Assembly (NCBI GenBank): GCA_947374865.1
Contig: CANCDR010000011.1
Span: forward strand, 1 to 64,000
Origin: Oxalobacteraceae bacterium
GTDB lineage: Bacteria; Pseudomonadota; Gammaproteobacteria; Burkholderiales; Burkholderiaceae_D
DNA length: 64,000 nucleotides
Direction: 5' to 3'
The position numbers and the translations under genes were made by a program. Within the stretch, counting starts at the first letter, position 1. Each line of letters opens with the position of its first letter. Positions 1-9,270 of this stretch are shown here, piece after piece. The notes below the pieces were generated by a model, which was not told the origin of the DNA, made no database searches, and worked only from the letters and a program-made list of their open reading frames with translations.

Positions 1-2117
1 TTTTAAATGGGTCAGCTGTGGCGACTGGCAGCAGTACGACTAGTGCGAATGCCTTGGCGACGGCGATTAATTTGAAGACGTCGACGACGGGGGTGACGGC
101 GACGGCAACGACGACGACGGCGGCTTTGGGGGCTTTTACTAATATTGCGACATTTGCTGGTGATAGTTATGCAATGTCGGTAGGTGGCGTGTCTATTGCC
201 AGTCTTGGTGCTTCCTCGGCACTTGATGTGGCGACACTGGATGCTGATCTGAGCGACTCGACCAATCCCGGTGCAGCGGGCACTCTGCTTGCTGCAGCTG
301 GTATCACGAAAAGCGGCACCGCCGCTGCTGGCACCCTCACCTTCACCCGCGCAGATGGCGCCAACATCGCCATCACGCAAACCTTAACCAATGCTTCGAC
401 GACTGCCACTGGTGGTTTTGGCGGCCTCACCTCCGGCGTCACCCAAACCACCACCGGCTCTGTGAGCCTGACCTCTGATACCGGCATCGTCGTATCCGGT
501 ACCACGCCCACGCTGGCAGGTCTGACTGCCGGTAGCGGCGTCTATACCAATGCCGGCTTCACGCAAGATACCTCGCAAACCAGCGGTACAGTGACGATTG
601 ACAGCTCCAATAATTCGCTGCAAGGCATACGCGATGCGATTAACAAGGCGGGTTTGGGTGTCACGGCCAGTATTATTTCGGATGGTAGTGCTGCGCCCTA
701 TCATCTGGTGATGACGTCGAATAAAACCGGTGCCAGTTCCAGCATTAAGACGACTGTGACCGGTGCGAGCAGCTTGCAATCGATGTTTGCGTTTGATCCT
801 GCGGATGTGGCCGGCCAAATGATGACCCAGAGTAGTGCCGCGCAAAACACCCTGCTCTCAGTCAATGGCATTGCGGTGAGCAGCGCATCCAATACGATTT
901 CTGAAGCGGTACAGGGCGTAACACTAACGGCCAATAAGATCGGTACGTCGACCATCAACGTGTCGCGCAATACCAGTTCGATCAGTGGCTCGGTGAGCAG
1001 CTTTGTGAAAGCGTATAACGATCTGAATACGTCAATCAAAAGCCTCACTGGCTATGATCCGGCGAGCAAATCGGGCGGACCTTTGCTGGGCGACGGGACG
1101 GCGCGCATCGTACAGACCGATATTCGCCGCATGATGACGAGCGCGATTCCTGAATTGAGTAGCAATACCGTCAAGAGCCTCAGTGATGTGGGCGTGACTT
1201 TCCAGAAGGATGGTTCGCTGGCCTTTGATTCGACCAAACTGCAAACGGCGCTGAGTACTTATCCCGATCAGGTCGCCAGCATGTTTGCCTCGATGGGTGT
1301 GTCGACGGATAGTCTGGTAAGCGTGGTGAGTTCGACCTCGTCGACCAAATCGGGCACGTATGCGGTCAATATTACGCAGCATGCAACGCAGGGCAGCATT
1401 ACCGGCACAACAGCGCTAGGCGCTACCACGATTAGTGCAAATACGACCCTGAGCGTCATGTTGGATGGCACCACGGCGACGGTGCCACTCGTGGCGGGTA
1501 CTTACTCCACGCCGACGGCCTTTGCCAGCATGTTACAAACAGCTATTAATGGTGTGTCGACTTTCTCTGCTAATAGTTCGGCAGTGACCGCGACTGTTGA
1601 TAGCAGCAGCCATTTGAAAATCACTTCGAATCGCTATGGCTCAGCTTCAAAAATTACCATCGCTGCTGGTACTGGCACGACACCAGCGGCGATTTATCTG
1701 ACAAGCCCAGTCGGCACTGACGTTATCGGCTCGATCGGCGGCCTTTCCGCCACCGGCAGTGGCCAGAATCTCACCGCCGCTACCGGTTCGGTAGTGGCCG
1801 GCTTAAAGCTGCTGATCCCAGACAATGCGTCAAGCAGCAGTTCGATGGTTTTTTCGCAGGGCTATGCCTACCAGCTCAATAATCTGATTGCCGGCTATGT
1901 GGCGAGTACCGGTCTTTTGCCCGGTAAAACAGAAGGCCTGAACGCCAGCATCACCTCGATCGGCAAAACGCGCGATGCGCTCAGCATCAAGCTGACAGCG
2001 ACCGAGGCACGTTTGCGCAAGCAATATACGGCGCTCGATACCGCCATGAGTAGTATGAGTTCGACTAGTACCTATTTGACACAGCAGTTAGCCAGCTTGA
2101 GCAAGCTCAACGGATAA
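1..2117 (+). CDS. fliD: Flagellar filament cap protein FliD (5' end outside window)
   Basis: FliD caps the growing filament and helps flagellin subunits fold in place. The reading frame is open to the first base of the window, so the N-terminus is missing; at least 704 codons are present, long for the family. The protein is rich in Ala, Thr and Ser. A FliD/flagellin-type segment (SLQGIRDAINKAGLGVTASI) lies near 605-665. The conserved C-terminal core begins near 845 (LLSVNG) and continues through FVKAYNDLN near 1000. A second flagellin-IN-like stretch lies near 1345-1680. The C-terminal helix (RDALSIKLTATEARLRKQY) is typical. fliS follows 17 bp downstream. The GTG at 18 is in frame but has no claim to be the start. 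Confidence 0.93.
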   Translation, partial: LNGSAVATGSSTTSANALATAINLKTSTTGVTATATTTTAALGAFTNIATFAGDSYAMSVGGVSIASLGASSALDVATLDADLSDSTNPGAAGTLLAAAGITKSGTAAAGTLTFTRADGANIAITQTLTNASTTATGGFGGLTSGVTQTTTGSVSLTSDTGIVVSGTTPTLAGLTAGSGVYTNAGFTQDTSQTSGTVTIDSSNNSLQGIRDAINKAGLGVTASIISDGSAAPYHLVMTSNKTGASSSIKTTVTGASSLQSMFAFDPADVAGQMMTQSSAAQNTLLSVNGIAVSSASNTISEAVQGVTLTANKIGTSTINVSRNTSSISGSVSSFVKAYNDLNTSIKSLTGYDPASKSGGPLLGDGTARIVQTDIRRMMTSAIPELSSNTVKSLSDVGVTFQKDGSLAFDSTKLQTALSTYPDQVASMFASMGVSTDSLVSVVSSTSSTKSGTYAVNITQHATQGSITGTTALGATTISANTTLSVMLDGTTATVPLVAGTYSTPTAFASMLQTAINGVSTFSANSSAVTATVDSSSHLKITSNRYGSASKITIAAGTGTTPAAIYLTSPVGTDVIGSIGGLSATGSGQNLTAATGSVVAGLKLLIPDNASSSSSMVFSQGYAYQLNNLIAGYVASTGLLPGKTEGLNASITSIGKTRDALSIKLTATEARLRKQYTALDTAMSSMSSTSTYLTQQLASLSKLNG

Positions 2118-2134
2118 TTTAAGGAGAAGGCAGC

Positions 2135-2665
2135 ATGTTCGGAAAACCCCAAACCGGCGCCAAGGCGTATGCCAAAGTCAGTGTTGAGACCGGTGTCGGC
2201 ACTGCCACGCCGCATAAATTAATCGCCATGCTGTTTGATGGTGCGATCATCGCTGTGAATAGCGCGATTGAGTTTATGAAGGCCGGCAATGTGGCGCGCA
2301 AAGGGGAAGTGATTTCGCGTGCGATTCTGATTATTGATAGCGGCTTGCGGGCCAGCCTGAATAAAGAAGTGGGCGGTGAAATTGCGCTCAATCTGGATGC
2401 GCTATACGAATACATGAGTCTTCGCCTGGTGACGGCGAATATGGAAAATAATGTTGATATGCTGATTGAAGTGCAGAGCCTGCTGCGTGAACTGATGGGT
2501 GCCTGGGGTTCGATCGCCAGTAATGTGTCGCAGGCGGTTCCGGCCAATGATGCCGTGATCGCGCTGGACATTCAGGCAGTGCAGCCAGTGCAGTCGGCAC
2601 CGCTCGTACCGCCTGAAGCGCGGGATATGCTCGCACCCCGTTCAGCCAGCTTTGTGAGTGCCTGA
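2135..2665 (+). CDS. fliS: Flagellin export chaperone FliS
   Basis: FliS binds the C-terminus of flagellin in the cytoplasm and stops it polymerising before export. The first 130 residues carry the family pattern (ATPHKLIAMLFDGAI, then LNLDALYEYMSLRLVTAN). At 176 residues it is longer than the usual 125-150; the last 40 or so form a low-complexity, Pro/Ala/Val-rich tail with no recognised domain. A clear ribosome binding site (AAGGAG) sits just before the ATG. It lies between fliD and fliT, the usual order, and is probably co-transcribed with both. Confidence 0.95.
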   Translation: MFGKPQTGAKAYAKVSVETGVGTATPHKLIAMLFDGAIIAVNSAIEFMKAGNVARKGEVISRAILIIDSGLRASLNKEVGGEIALNLDALYEYMSLRLVTANMENNVDMLIEVQSLLRELMGAWGSIASNVSQAVPANDAVIALDIQAVQPVQSAPLVPPEARDMLAPRSASFVSA

Positions 2666-2668
2666 ATA

Positions 2669-3004
2669 ATGGCTAAAAATGATGCAATTCTTTCGCTTTA
2701 CGAGTCGGTATCTGTGATCACTGACCAAATGCTACAGGCCGCGCAAATGGGCGACTGGGATCAGCTGGTAGATTTGGAAACACGCTGCAGCGAGCATGTT
2801 GAAGCGCTGATGCGCCACGAGCCACCCAACCTGCCCAGCGGTGAAGGACGCGCCGCCAAGGTACGCTTTATTCAAAAAATTCTTGATGCCGACCGGCAGA
2901 TCCGCGATCTTGTACAGCCGTGGATGGTGCAGCTGGGCGCGATGATCAATAGTAGCGGCACACAACGCAAGCTGGTTCAGGCTTACGGCGCACCTGCACG
3001 CTAA
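2669..3004 (+). CDS. fliT: Flagellar export chaperone FliT
   Basis: Small helical protein (111 residues) in the fliT position, 3 bp after fliS. FliT-family proteins bind the cap protein FliD, and in enterics also the regulator FlhD. The sequence is all-helical in character: an N-terminal LYESVSVITDQMLQAA helix, a WDQLVDLE motif typical of FliT, and a C-terminal amphipathic helix. The family is weakly conserved in sequence, so the call rests on length, the WDxLxxLE motif and position. Confidence 0.88.
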   Translation: MAKNDAILSLYESVSVITDQMLQAAQMGDWDQLVDLETRCSEHVEALMRHEPPNLPSGEGRAAKVRFIQKILDADRQIRDLVQPWMVQLGAMINSSGTQRKLVQAYGAPAR

Positions 3005-3009
3005 CTGAG

Positions 3010-4107
3010 ATGGTTACGCGCGCCGATTTTCCCGGTACGCGTCCGCTTAATGCGGTCGATACAGCGCTGCCGATTCGTTCGGCGACCGATGTCCAGGTTG
3101 AAGTCACCAGTCGGCTTAATCAGATCGCCGTGGGTAAGCAGGTACAGGCCGAGGTATTGAGCCATCTGGATGGTGGCACGTTTTTAGTGCGTATTGATGG
3201 CACCGATGCGCGCGTGAGTTTGCCTGCCACCACTCGCATTGGCGATCTGCTGAACATGACCATGCTCAGCACCCAGCCACGGCCGACCTTTTTGCTCGGC
3301 ACCCCCACTAACAAAGATACCGCCCAAGTCAGCCAGGCCGGACGCCTGCTCGATACGATACTGCATCAGACTTCCTTACGTGGCGGTGATCCCACCCTTA
3401 GGGGCACCGAACCTTTGCTAGCGGCTGCGCCTCTGGCCGATGCTGGCAGCCTCGCCCTGCTCACCGCCCGGCTGCAAGAAACAGTCACGCACAGCGGCTT
3501 GTTTTACGAATCCCATTTGCAGCAATGGGTGGCAGGTCAGCTCCCGCTGGAACGCTTGATGCGCGCGCCGCAGCCGACGATGGCTTCCCGCGGCGCCGGC
3601 GAGAATAGCGACGGGATTTTATCGGCAACAGACAAGGCCGCCGGTGGACGTTCGCAAGGCGCTTTTGCCGATGCGCCACCGACCGACGCCGATACCCTGC
3701 TGCCAGCGAATGCCGCCATGCTCGGTGCCGACACCCTGTCGGCCGAGGCCATGCAGATGGTTTCACGGCAGATTCATACTCTCGAACAGCGTCAATTAAG
3801 CTGGCAAGGCGAATGCTGGCCCGGGCAGAGCATGACTTGGGAGATTGAAGATCAGGGACCCGAGGCAGCGCATTCGTCAGAACCGCGCACTAGTTGGATG
3901 ACGAGCGTGCGCTTCACTTTGCCGCAGCTAGGCCAGGTGCAGGCCCGGATTCGCTTAACGGGCGAGCATGCGCAGATGCAGATTACGGTGGCCGACGAGG
4001 CCGTAGCGGAACGTTTGCGATCTGGTGGCGCGGCATTGACGAACGCGCTCGCAGCCGCCGGCACCACGCTCGACAGCTTACTGGTGGCAAAGGATGCGCA
4101 TGACTGA
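3010..4107 (+). CDS. FliK-like flagellar hook-length control domain protein (second copy)
   Basis: This 365-residue protein has a variable, Ala/Pro-rich N-terminal half. Its C-terminal region (about residues 245-360) resembles the FliK C-terminal domain: LEQRQLSWQGECWPGQSM, then VRFTLPQLGQVQARIRLTG and a final helix ending LDSLLVAKD. It is distinct from the canonical fliK at 11220-12548. It starts 5 bp after fliT and overlaps the next gene by 14 bp. FliK and FlhB normally interact to switch export specificity, so pairing a FliK-like protein with an FlhB-tail-like protein suggests a shared role. The exact function is not known from sequence. Confidence 0.78.
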   Translation: MVTRADFPGTRPLNAVDTALPIRSATDVQVEVTSRLNQIAVGKQVQAEVLSHLDGGTFLVRIDGTDARVSLPATTRIGDLLNMTMLSTQPRPTFLLGTPTNKDTAQVSQAGRLLDTILHQTSLRGGDPTLRGTEPLLAAAPLADAGSLALLTARLQETVTHSGLFYESHLQQWVAGQLPLERLMRAPQPTMASRGAGENSDGILSATDKAAGGRSQGAFADAPPTDADTLLPANAAMLGADTLSAEAMQMVSRQIHTLEQRQLSWQGECWPGQSMTWEIEDQGPEAAHSSEPRTSWMTSVRFTLPQLGQVQARIRLTGEHAQMQITVADEAVAERLRSGGAALTNALAAAGTTLDSLLVAKDAHD

Positions 4108-4375
4108 CCCGCAGCAAAGAGCCGTCGCTTTGGCCTACGCCAGTGGTTCGGCCGCGCCCAAGGTGCTGGCCAAAGGCCGCGGTCTGATCGCCGAAGAAAT
4201 CATTTCTCGGGCGAAGGAAGAAGGCATTTTTGTGCATGAATCCAAGGAGCTGGTGGCCTTGCTGATGCAGGTTGATCTGGATGGCGATATCCCCCCTGCC
4301 CTGTATCGCGCGGTGGCAGAATTGCTGGCCTGGCTGTATCAGCTTGAGCAGGAAGCGCTCATCACCGATCCCTGA
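4094..4375 (+). CDS. FlhB C-terminal-domain-like protein (FhlB/YlqH type)
   Basis: A 93-residue protein matching the cytoplasmic C-terminal domain of the export switch protein FlhB: AVALAYASGSAAPKVLAKG, IISRAKEEGIFVHESKELV, and IPPALYRAVAELLAWLYQL. It lacks the transmembrane part and the NPTH autocleavage motif, so it resembles the already-cleaved tail. Full-length flhB is present at 36287-37465. The start could be the ATG at 4094 or the in-frame ATG at 4100. It overlaps the FliK-like gene, implying translational coupling. Confidence 0.85.
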   Translation: MRMTDPQQRAVALAYASGSAAPKVLAKGRGLIAEEIISRAKEEGIFVHESKELVALLMQVDLDGDIPPALYRAVAELLAWLYQLEQEALITDP

Positions 4376-4463
4376 AAAAGTCTGACGACAGTCGGCGGTG
4401 GGAGTGCTATTCTTTAAATCGCGTGCGGTGCACAATCCCCTTCTTACTTTTTAACGAGTTGCC

Positions 4464-5270
4464 ATGACCAGCGAATTGGAAGCCAACGACGATAGCCGCT
4501 ACGAAGTGACCTCCGTCAGAGAAATTCTCAAACTTCTGCGCAGTATCGCGGCGCAAAATCTGTTGGTCACGCTGGAATTCAAGGGCGGCGAAAAACTCAT
4601 CCTGACATCGATTCTGGATGTGGATGAAGCAGAAAACCTGGTCACGGTGGACCTGTCGCAGAAAGCCGACTTGAACGCGATGATTCTCGAGAGTTCGCGC
4701 ATCATTTTTAACTGCGTTCACGAAAAAATTCGTATTCTGTTTCCGGTGACTGGGATTGCCAGCTGCACGCATGCAGGGGCGGCTGCGCTCTGCTTCGATC
4801 TACCGCAAAGTCTGACGCGCTTACAGCGCCGGGAAGATTTTCGGGTCGTGACTTCGCTGACTGCGCCGATTTATTGTCTCATCAAGCTCGCCACTGGCGA
4901 TCCGCACAACGCTGGCCAGCAGGCCTTCAAGCTCGAATACAAACCGGGCCGCACCCAAGCCGGCACCACCCTGGCGACCCTGAGTAATATCAGCGCTGGC
5001 GGTTTGGCGCTCATCGATGACAAGAAACTCATTCCTACTGCGACCGGTACGATTCTCGATACCTGTCAGATCATCATCCCCAATCAGCCGGCGATCAATC
5101 TTGCGCTGGAAGTGTGTAATGTGACCGAGTTAAGTATTGCGGATGGCAGAAAAGTCCGAAAACTGGGCTGCAGAATTGCGGACATCGGAAAAGCCGAGCA
5201 GAACAGCGTTTTACGTCTGATTGCCACTTTAGAGCGGGCGGAAATCGCCCGGGTGATGGGAACGAAATAA
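4464..5270 (+). CDS. ycgR: Flagellar brake protein YcgR (PilZ domain, c-di-GMP binding)
   Basis: YcgR-type proteins bind c-di-GMP and slow the flagellar motor. The protein has 268 residues. An N-terminal YcgR domain spans about 10-115. A PilZ domain follows, with both ligand motifs intact: RREDFR at 122-127 (RxxxR) and NISAGG at 175-180 (N/DxSxxG). About 90 bp separate it from the upstream gene, so it may have its own promoter, though none was convincing. Its stop lies 3 bp from the stop of convergent fliE, leaving no room for an intergenic terminator. Confidence 0.93.
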   Translation: MTSELEANDDSRYEVTSVREILKLLRSIAAQNLLVTLEFKGGEKLILTSILDVDEAENLVTVDLSQKADLNAMILESSRIIFNCVHEKIRILFPVTGIASCTHAGAAALCFDLPQSLTRLQRREDFRVVTSLTAPIYCLIKLATGDPHNAGQQAFKLEYKPGRTQAGTTLATLSNISAGGLALIDDKKLIPTATGTILDTCQIIIPNQPAINLALEVCNVTELSIADGRKVRKLGCRIADIGKAEQNSVLRLIATLERAEIARVMGTK

Positions 5271-5273
5271 AAC

Positions 5274-5621
5274 TTACACCTGCATGGCCATGATGTCGTG
5301 GTAGGCCGATACCAGCTTATTACGCACCTGCACGGTGGCCTGGAAGGCGATGCTGGCCTTTTGCTGGGAAATCATCACGTCGGATAAATTGACGCTTTCG
5401 TCGCCGACCGAAAAGCGCTGACCCAGACTTTCGGCATTCTTTTGCGCGCCATTGACGCTGTCGAGCGAAGCCTTGAGGGCGTCGGCGAAATCAACTTTTT
5501 TTGTCGGCTGCGCCGCAGACAAAGGATTGACCGATCCATGCGCACGCGCGCTGGCGGCCTTCAAATGATCAATCATGGATTGAATCCGACTTAAATCCAT
5601 GCCTGGCGGGCTCACACTCAT
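5274..5621 (-). CDS. fliE: Flagellar hook-basal body complex protein FliE
   Basis: FliE joins the MS ring to the rod. The conserved C-terminal half is clear (FADALKASLDSVNGAQ, then VMISQQKASIAFQATVQVRNKLVSAY). The chosen start is the ATG at 5621, giving 115 residues. It is preceded by GGAG at good spacing and followed by MSVSPPGMDLSRI. The frame stays open to 5729, but that extension has no family support. fliE faces away from fliF, so the 5622-5842 gap is a divergent promoter region. Confidence 0.95.
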   Translation of the reverse strand: MSVSPPGMDLSRIQSMIDHLKAASARAHGSVNPLSAAQPTKKVDFADALKASLDSVNGAQKNAESLGQRFSVGDESVNLSDVMISQQKASIAFQATVQVRNKLVSAYHDIMAMQV

Positions 5622-5842
5622 CGATTGATCTCCATTGTAGACACCGCACGGTGCCATCGCAGACGCAACATTAGCAGCTTCCCTGGCCCGGATTGGGTCG
5701 AAAAGCCTATAAAAGCACGCTCTGATCAAAGGATCAAATTGGCAAAATTAGAACAAAATCATGACCACTATCCCCTTATTCCGGATTGATAAATCAATGA
5801 CAAGCCAGACACCTCCTTTTAATTTCAAGCGCGAGAAATCCC

Positions 5843-7549
5843 ATGGCTGAGGTAAGCGAAGCAATGCCGATGCAGTCTGCGGCGATGAACTTCTTCCAGT
5901 CGCCGATGGGGCGCAATGTGATGATGGGATCCGGCGTTGCGGCGGTTTTGTCGTTGATGATCGGGGTCTGGCTGTGGGGGCAGCAGCCGGAATACAAGGT
6001 CTTGTTTTCCAACTTTTCGGATCGCGATGGCGGGGCGATCGTCAGCTCCCTGCAACAAAATAATATCCCTTACAAGTTTTCTGAGAGCGGTAGCGCGATT
6101 CTGGTGCCATCGAATCAGGTATATGACGCGCGTCTGAAAATGGCCGCGCAGGGCTTGCCTAAGGGCGGCAACGTCGGCTTTGAGCTGATGGAAAATCAAA
6201 AGCTCGGTGTGTCGCAGTTTCTCGAACAAGTTAATTTTCAGCGCGCCCTTGAAGGCGAGCTGGCCAAGTCGATTCAGTCGCTCGGGCCAGTCGTTTCTGC
6301 CCGGGTGCATCTGGCTTTACCTAAGGCGAGCGTGTTCGTGCGCGAACAGCAAAAGCCGACCGCATCCGTCATCCTGACCCTGCACCCTAATCGCACCCTC
6401 GATCAACTACAGGTCAACGCCGTGGTGCATCTGGTCGCCTCCAGCGTGCCGGATCTGCCGACCAAGAACGTCACCGTCGTTGATCAGGCCGGCAATCTGA
6501 TTTCTGAATTGCCCAAAGCGATGGGTAATACGCTCGACCCGAGCCAGCTTAAATATGTGCAGGAAGTCCAGCAAAGCGTCATCAAGCGGATCGAATCGAT
6601 TATCACGCCGATCGTTGGCGCGAATAATGTGCATGCCGAAGCGACTGCCGATATCGACTTTTCGCATACCGAACAGGCCGCCGAATCGTATGGTCCTAAT
6701 CAGCCACCGAACGCCGCTTCTGTGCGTAGTTTGCAAAGCAGTGAGTCGGCGACGAATAGTCCGAATAGCCCGACCGGTATTCCGGGTGCATTGACGAATC
6801 AGCCACCGGCACCTGCTACAGCGCCGATCGTTGGTGCGCCAGTAACGGGCGCGACGACGCCGGCGACAGGTAATTCACGCAAGGATGTGACGACCAATTT
6901 TGAAGTCGATAAGACGATCCGCTATGTGCAGCAGAATATGGGCGGCGTAAAGCGTTTGTCGGTCGCGGTGGTGGTCAATTACAAACGCGAAGTCGACAAA
7001 AATGGCAAAACGGTCAATAAGCCGCTGAGCGAAGAAGAGAAAACGCAGATCACCGACCTGGCCAAGGAAGCCATGGGCTTTAGCAAAGAGCGTGGCGATA
7101 CGCTCAATGTGGTCAATAGCCCATTTGCCGGCCCGAATAAAGATGAGGGTCCAGAGGTGCCTTGGTGGAAGCAGCAGTGGGTTCTCGAAGCGGCCAAGGA
7201 TTCGACCAAATATATTGCTGCCGGCGTGCTGATTTTGTATCTGTTCTTCGGTGTTCTGCGCCCGATGATGTACAAGTTTATGGGCCCGACGCAAGAAGAG
7301 ATTGACGCCGCTATCGAAGCCGCAGCGGACGAAGCACGCGCTGCCGCCGAGGCCGAAGCTGAAGCTGCTGCCGCTGCACTGATACTGGCCAACGAAGCGG
7401 CCAAGATCGAAGAAGCGGGTATCGATCCGATGGGACCAAAACGGCAGGCGCACGAAAACGATCTCGAAGCGGCGCGCCGTCTGGCACGCGAAGATGCACG
7501 AATGGTCGCCGCAATTCTGACAGGCTGGATGGGAGGCGATCTTGAGTGA
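5843..7549 (+). CDS. fliF: Flagellar MS-ring protein FliF
   Basis: FliF forms the membrane MS ring on which the basal body assembles. The protein has 568 residues. The first transmembrane segment is near residues 29-50 and the second near 453-475 (AAGVLILYLFFGVL). Between them are the ring-building motifs typical of YscJ/FliF proteins (YKVLFSNFSDRDGG, then NFQRALEGELAKSI). A Pro/Ala/Thr-rich linker covers about 290-350. The acidic, Ala-rich C-terminus, ending in a helix around AAILTGWMGGDLE, is the FliG-binding tail. It begins a long + strand run to fliR. Confidence 0.97.
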   Translation: MAEVSEAMPMQSAAMNFFQSPMGRNVMMGSGVAAVLSLMIGVWLWGQQPEYKVLFSNFSDRDGGAIVSSLQQNNIPYKFSESGSAILVPSNQVYDARLKMAAQGLPKGGNVGFELMENQKLGVSQFLEQVNFQRALEGELAKSIQSLGPVVSARVHLALPKASVFVREQQKPTASVILTLHPNRTLDQLQVNAVVHLVASSVPDLPTKNVTVVDQAGNLISELPKAMGNTLDPSQLKYVQEVQQSVIKRIESIITPIVGANNVHAEATADIDFSHTEQAAESYGPNQPPNAASVRSLQSSESATNSPNSPTGIPGALTNQPPAPATAPIVGAPVTGATTPATGNSRKDVTTNFEVDKTIRYVQQNMGGVKRLSVAVVVNYKREVDKNGKTVNKPLSEEEKTQITDLAKEAMGFSKERGDTLNVVNSPFAGPNKDEGPEVPWWKQQWVLEAAKDSTKYIAAGVLILYLFFGVLRPMMYKFMGPTQEEIDAAIEAAADEARAAAEAEAEAAAAALILANEAAKIEEAGIDPMGPKRQAHENDLEAARRLAREDARMVAAILTGWMGGDLE

Positions 7550-8537
7550 AGCAGGCATAAAGAAAAGCGCGATCCTGATGCTCGCGCTGGGTGAGGCGGA
7601 AGCGGTGGAGGTGATGAAGCATCTGGGACCGCGTGAGGTGAGCCAATTAGGTGTCGCCATGGCGGAACTCAAGGCGGTGCCGACCGAAGAATTAATTCAG
7701 GTGCTGGCCGACTTCCGAGCGTCCGCCGAATCGGTACCGGCCTTCAGTATGGATTCGGATACCTACATTCGAAACGTGTTTGGTAAAGCCCTCGGCGACG
7801 ATAAGGCATCGACGCTGCTGGGTCGGATTCTGCGTTCCAAGGAAGCCTCGGGTATTGATAGTCTGCGTTGGATGGAATCAAACTCGGTCGCGGAATTGAT
7901 TCGCAATGAGCATCCGCAAATTATCGCGACGATCCTGGTTCACCTGGATCGCTATCAGGCGAGTGAAATTCTTGATCACTTTGTCGAACGCTTGCGCAAT
8001 GACGTTGTACTGCGGATTGCGACGCTCGATGGTGTGCAGCCAGCAGCTTTGCGTGAACTCAATGAAGTCTTGTCAAAGCTATTGTCGGGCAACGAGAACG
8101 TGCAGAAAAAACAAATGGGTGGTGTCCGTACGGCTGCCGAGATTCTCAACTTCCTGTCGGGCGACAGCGAGGTGTCGATCATGAACACCCTGAAGAACTA
8201 CGACGCCGAGATGGCACAGCGGATCATGGACGAGATGTTCGTCTTCGAAAATCTGGTCGATATCGACGATCGTGGCATTCAGACCCTATTGCGCGAGCTG
8301 CAGTCCGATTCGCTGATCGTGGCCTTGAAAGGTACGGGACCGGAATTGCGCGAAAAAATCTTCAAGAATATGTCGGTGCGTGCTGCGGACATGATGCGCG
8401 ACGATCTGGAAAACAAGGGGCCGGTACGACTCTCGGAAGTCGAAGCCCAGCAAAAGGAAATCCTGCAGATCGTGCGGCGTTTGTCCGACGAAGGCCAGAT
8501 CGTCTTGAGTGCAAAAGGAGAGGATTCGTTTGTCTAA
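7542..8537 (+). CDS. fliG: Flagellar motor switch protein FliG
   Basis: FliG is the C-ring subunit that touches the stator and is essential for torque. Length 331 is normal. The middle-domain EHPQIIA motif is present near residue 125. The C-terminal torque helix carries the expected charged residues (SDSLIVALKGTGPELREKIFKNMS). Translation starts at a TTG overlapping the fliF stop by 8 bp, preceded by GGGAGG. The geometry suggests translational coupling to fliF. Confidence 0.97.
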   Translation: MSEAGIKKSAILMLALGEAEAVEVMKHLGPREVSQLGVAMAELKAVPTEELIQVLADFRASAESVPAFSMDSDTYIRNVFGKALGDDKASTLLGRILRSKEASGIDSLRWMESNSVAELIRNEHPQIIATILVHLDRYQASEILDHFVERLRNDVVLRIATLDGVQPAALRELNEVLSKLLSGNENVQKKQMGGVRTAAEILNFLSGDSEVSIMNTLKNYDAEMAQRIMDEMFVFENLVDIDDRGIQTLLRELQSDSLIVALKGTGPELREKIFKNMSVRAADMMRDDLENKGPVRLSEVEAQQKEILQIVRRLSDEGQIVLSAKGEDSFV

Positions 8538-9270
8538 TCCGATTCCGAAAGAAAAGCAGACGGCGTATGAACGCTGGGAGCTGGCCTCGTTTGCGGATAC
8601 CCGGGTAACGGAGTCGTCGGCTTCCAGGGCGGCTTCAGCCGCCGCTGCCGCTGCCGCTGAAGCCGAAGAACAAGCGCGCATGGAACGCGCGCGCAAGAAT
8701 AAAGCTGAACGCGAACTCGAAACACGGGTGCAGTCACTGGTGGGCGACTGGGTCGAATCCTGGCATGCCGAAGCGCGCGCCGAAGGCCATGCCGCCGGTA
8801 TGATTGAAGGTCGTGAACTGGCCTACGCAGAAGGACGCATTGAAACCGGCTGGGAGACCGCCAGTATTCGTCAGATCGCCCAGGCGTTTGGTCATGAAGT
8901 GGCCGATGCGAATGAAAAAATGGCCCAGGATGTGCTCAATCTGGCGCTCGATCTGGCGCGCGCCATGATCGGCTCAGCATTGCAAATCAAGCCAGAACTG
9001 ATTTTACCGATCGTCTCGGACACCATTCGCAAATTACCTAACGTGCAGCAGGCGGCTTCACTTTTTCTGCATCCGGAAGATGCGCAAATCGTGCGGGAAC
9101 ATCTGCATGAAGAGCTCGAAGAATTTGGCTGGCGCATCGTGGAAGACGCCAAACTGTCGCGCGGTGGCTGCCGGGTCGATACCCCGAATAATGAAATCGA
9201 TGCCAGTGTTGAACAACGCTGGAAACGCATTTCTGCCGCCTTGGGCCAGCAGTCTGACTGGCTGGCGTAA
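8530..9270 (+). CDS. fliH: Flagellar assembly protein FliH
   Basis: FliH binds and restrains the export ATPase FliI and links it to the C ring. The protein has a long Ala/Glu-rich coiled-coil N-terminal half (about residues 40-75) with GxxxG-like steps ([18 protein letters not shown]), then a conserved C-terminal FliH/HrpE domain. The start is taken as the TTG at 8530, preceded by AAGGAG, giving 246 residues and an 8-bp overlap with fliG. A GTG at 8509 is the alternative. The stop overlaps the fliI start by 1 bp. Confidence 0.93.
   Translation: MSNPIPKEKQTAYERWELASFADTRVTESSASRAASAAAAAAAEAEEQARMERARKNKAERELETRVQSLVGDWVESWHAEARAEGHAAGMIEGRELAYAEGRIETGWETASIRQIAQAFGHEVADANEKMAQDVLNLALDLARAMIGSALQIKPELILPIVSDTIRKLPNVQQAASLFLHPEDAQIVREHLHEELEEFGWRIVEDAKLSRGGCRVDTPNNEIDASVEQRWKRISAALGQQSDWLA

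Noticed and set aside
5705-5712. GCCTATAA, sigma-28 -10-like, between fliE and fliF
   Set aside because: No -35-like sequence at the required 11-bp spacing, so not called as a promoter.
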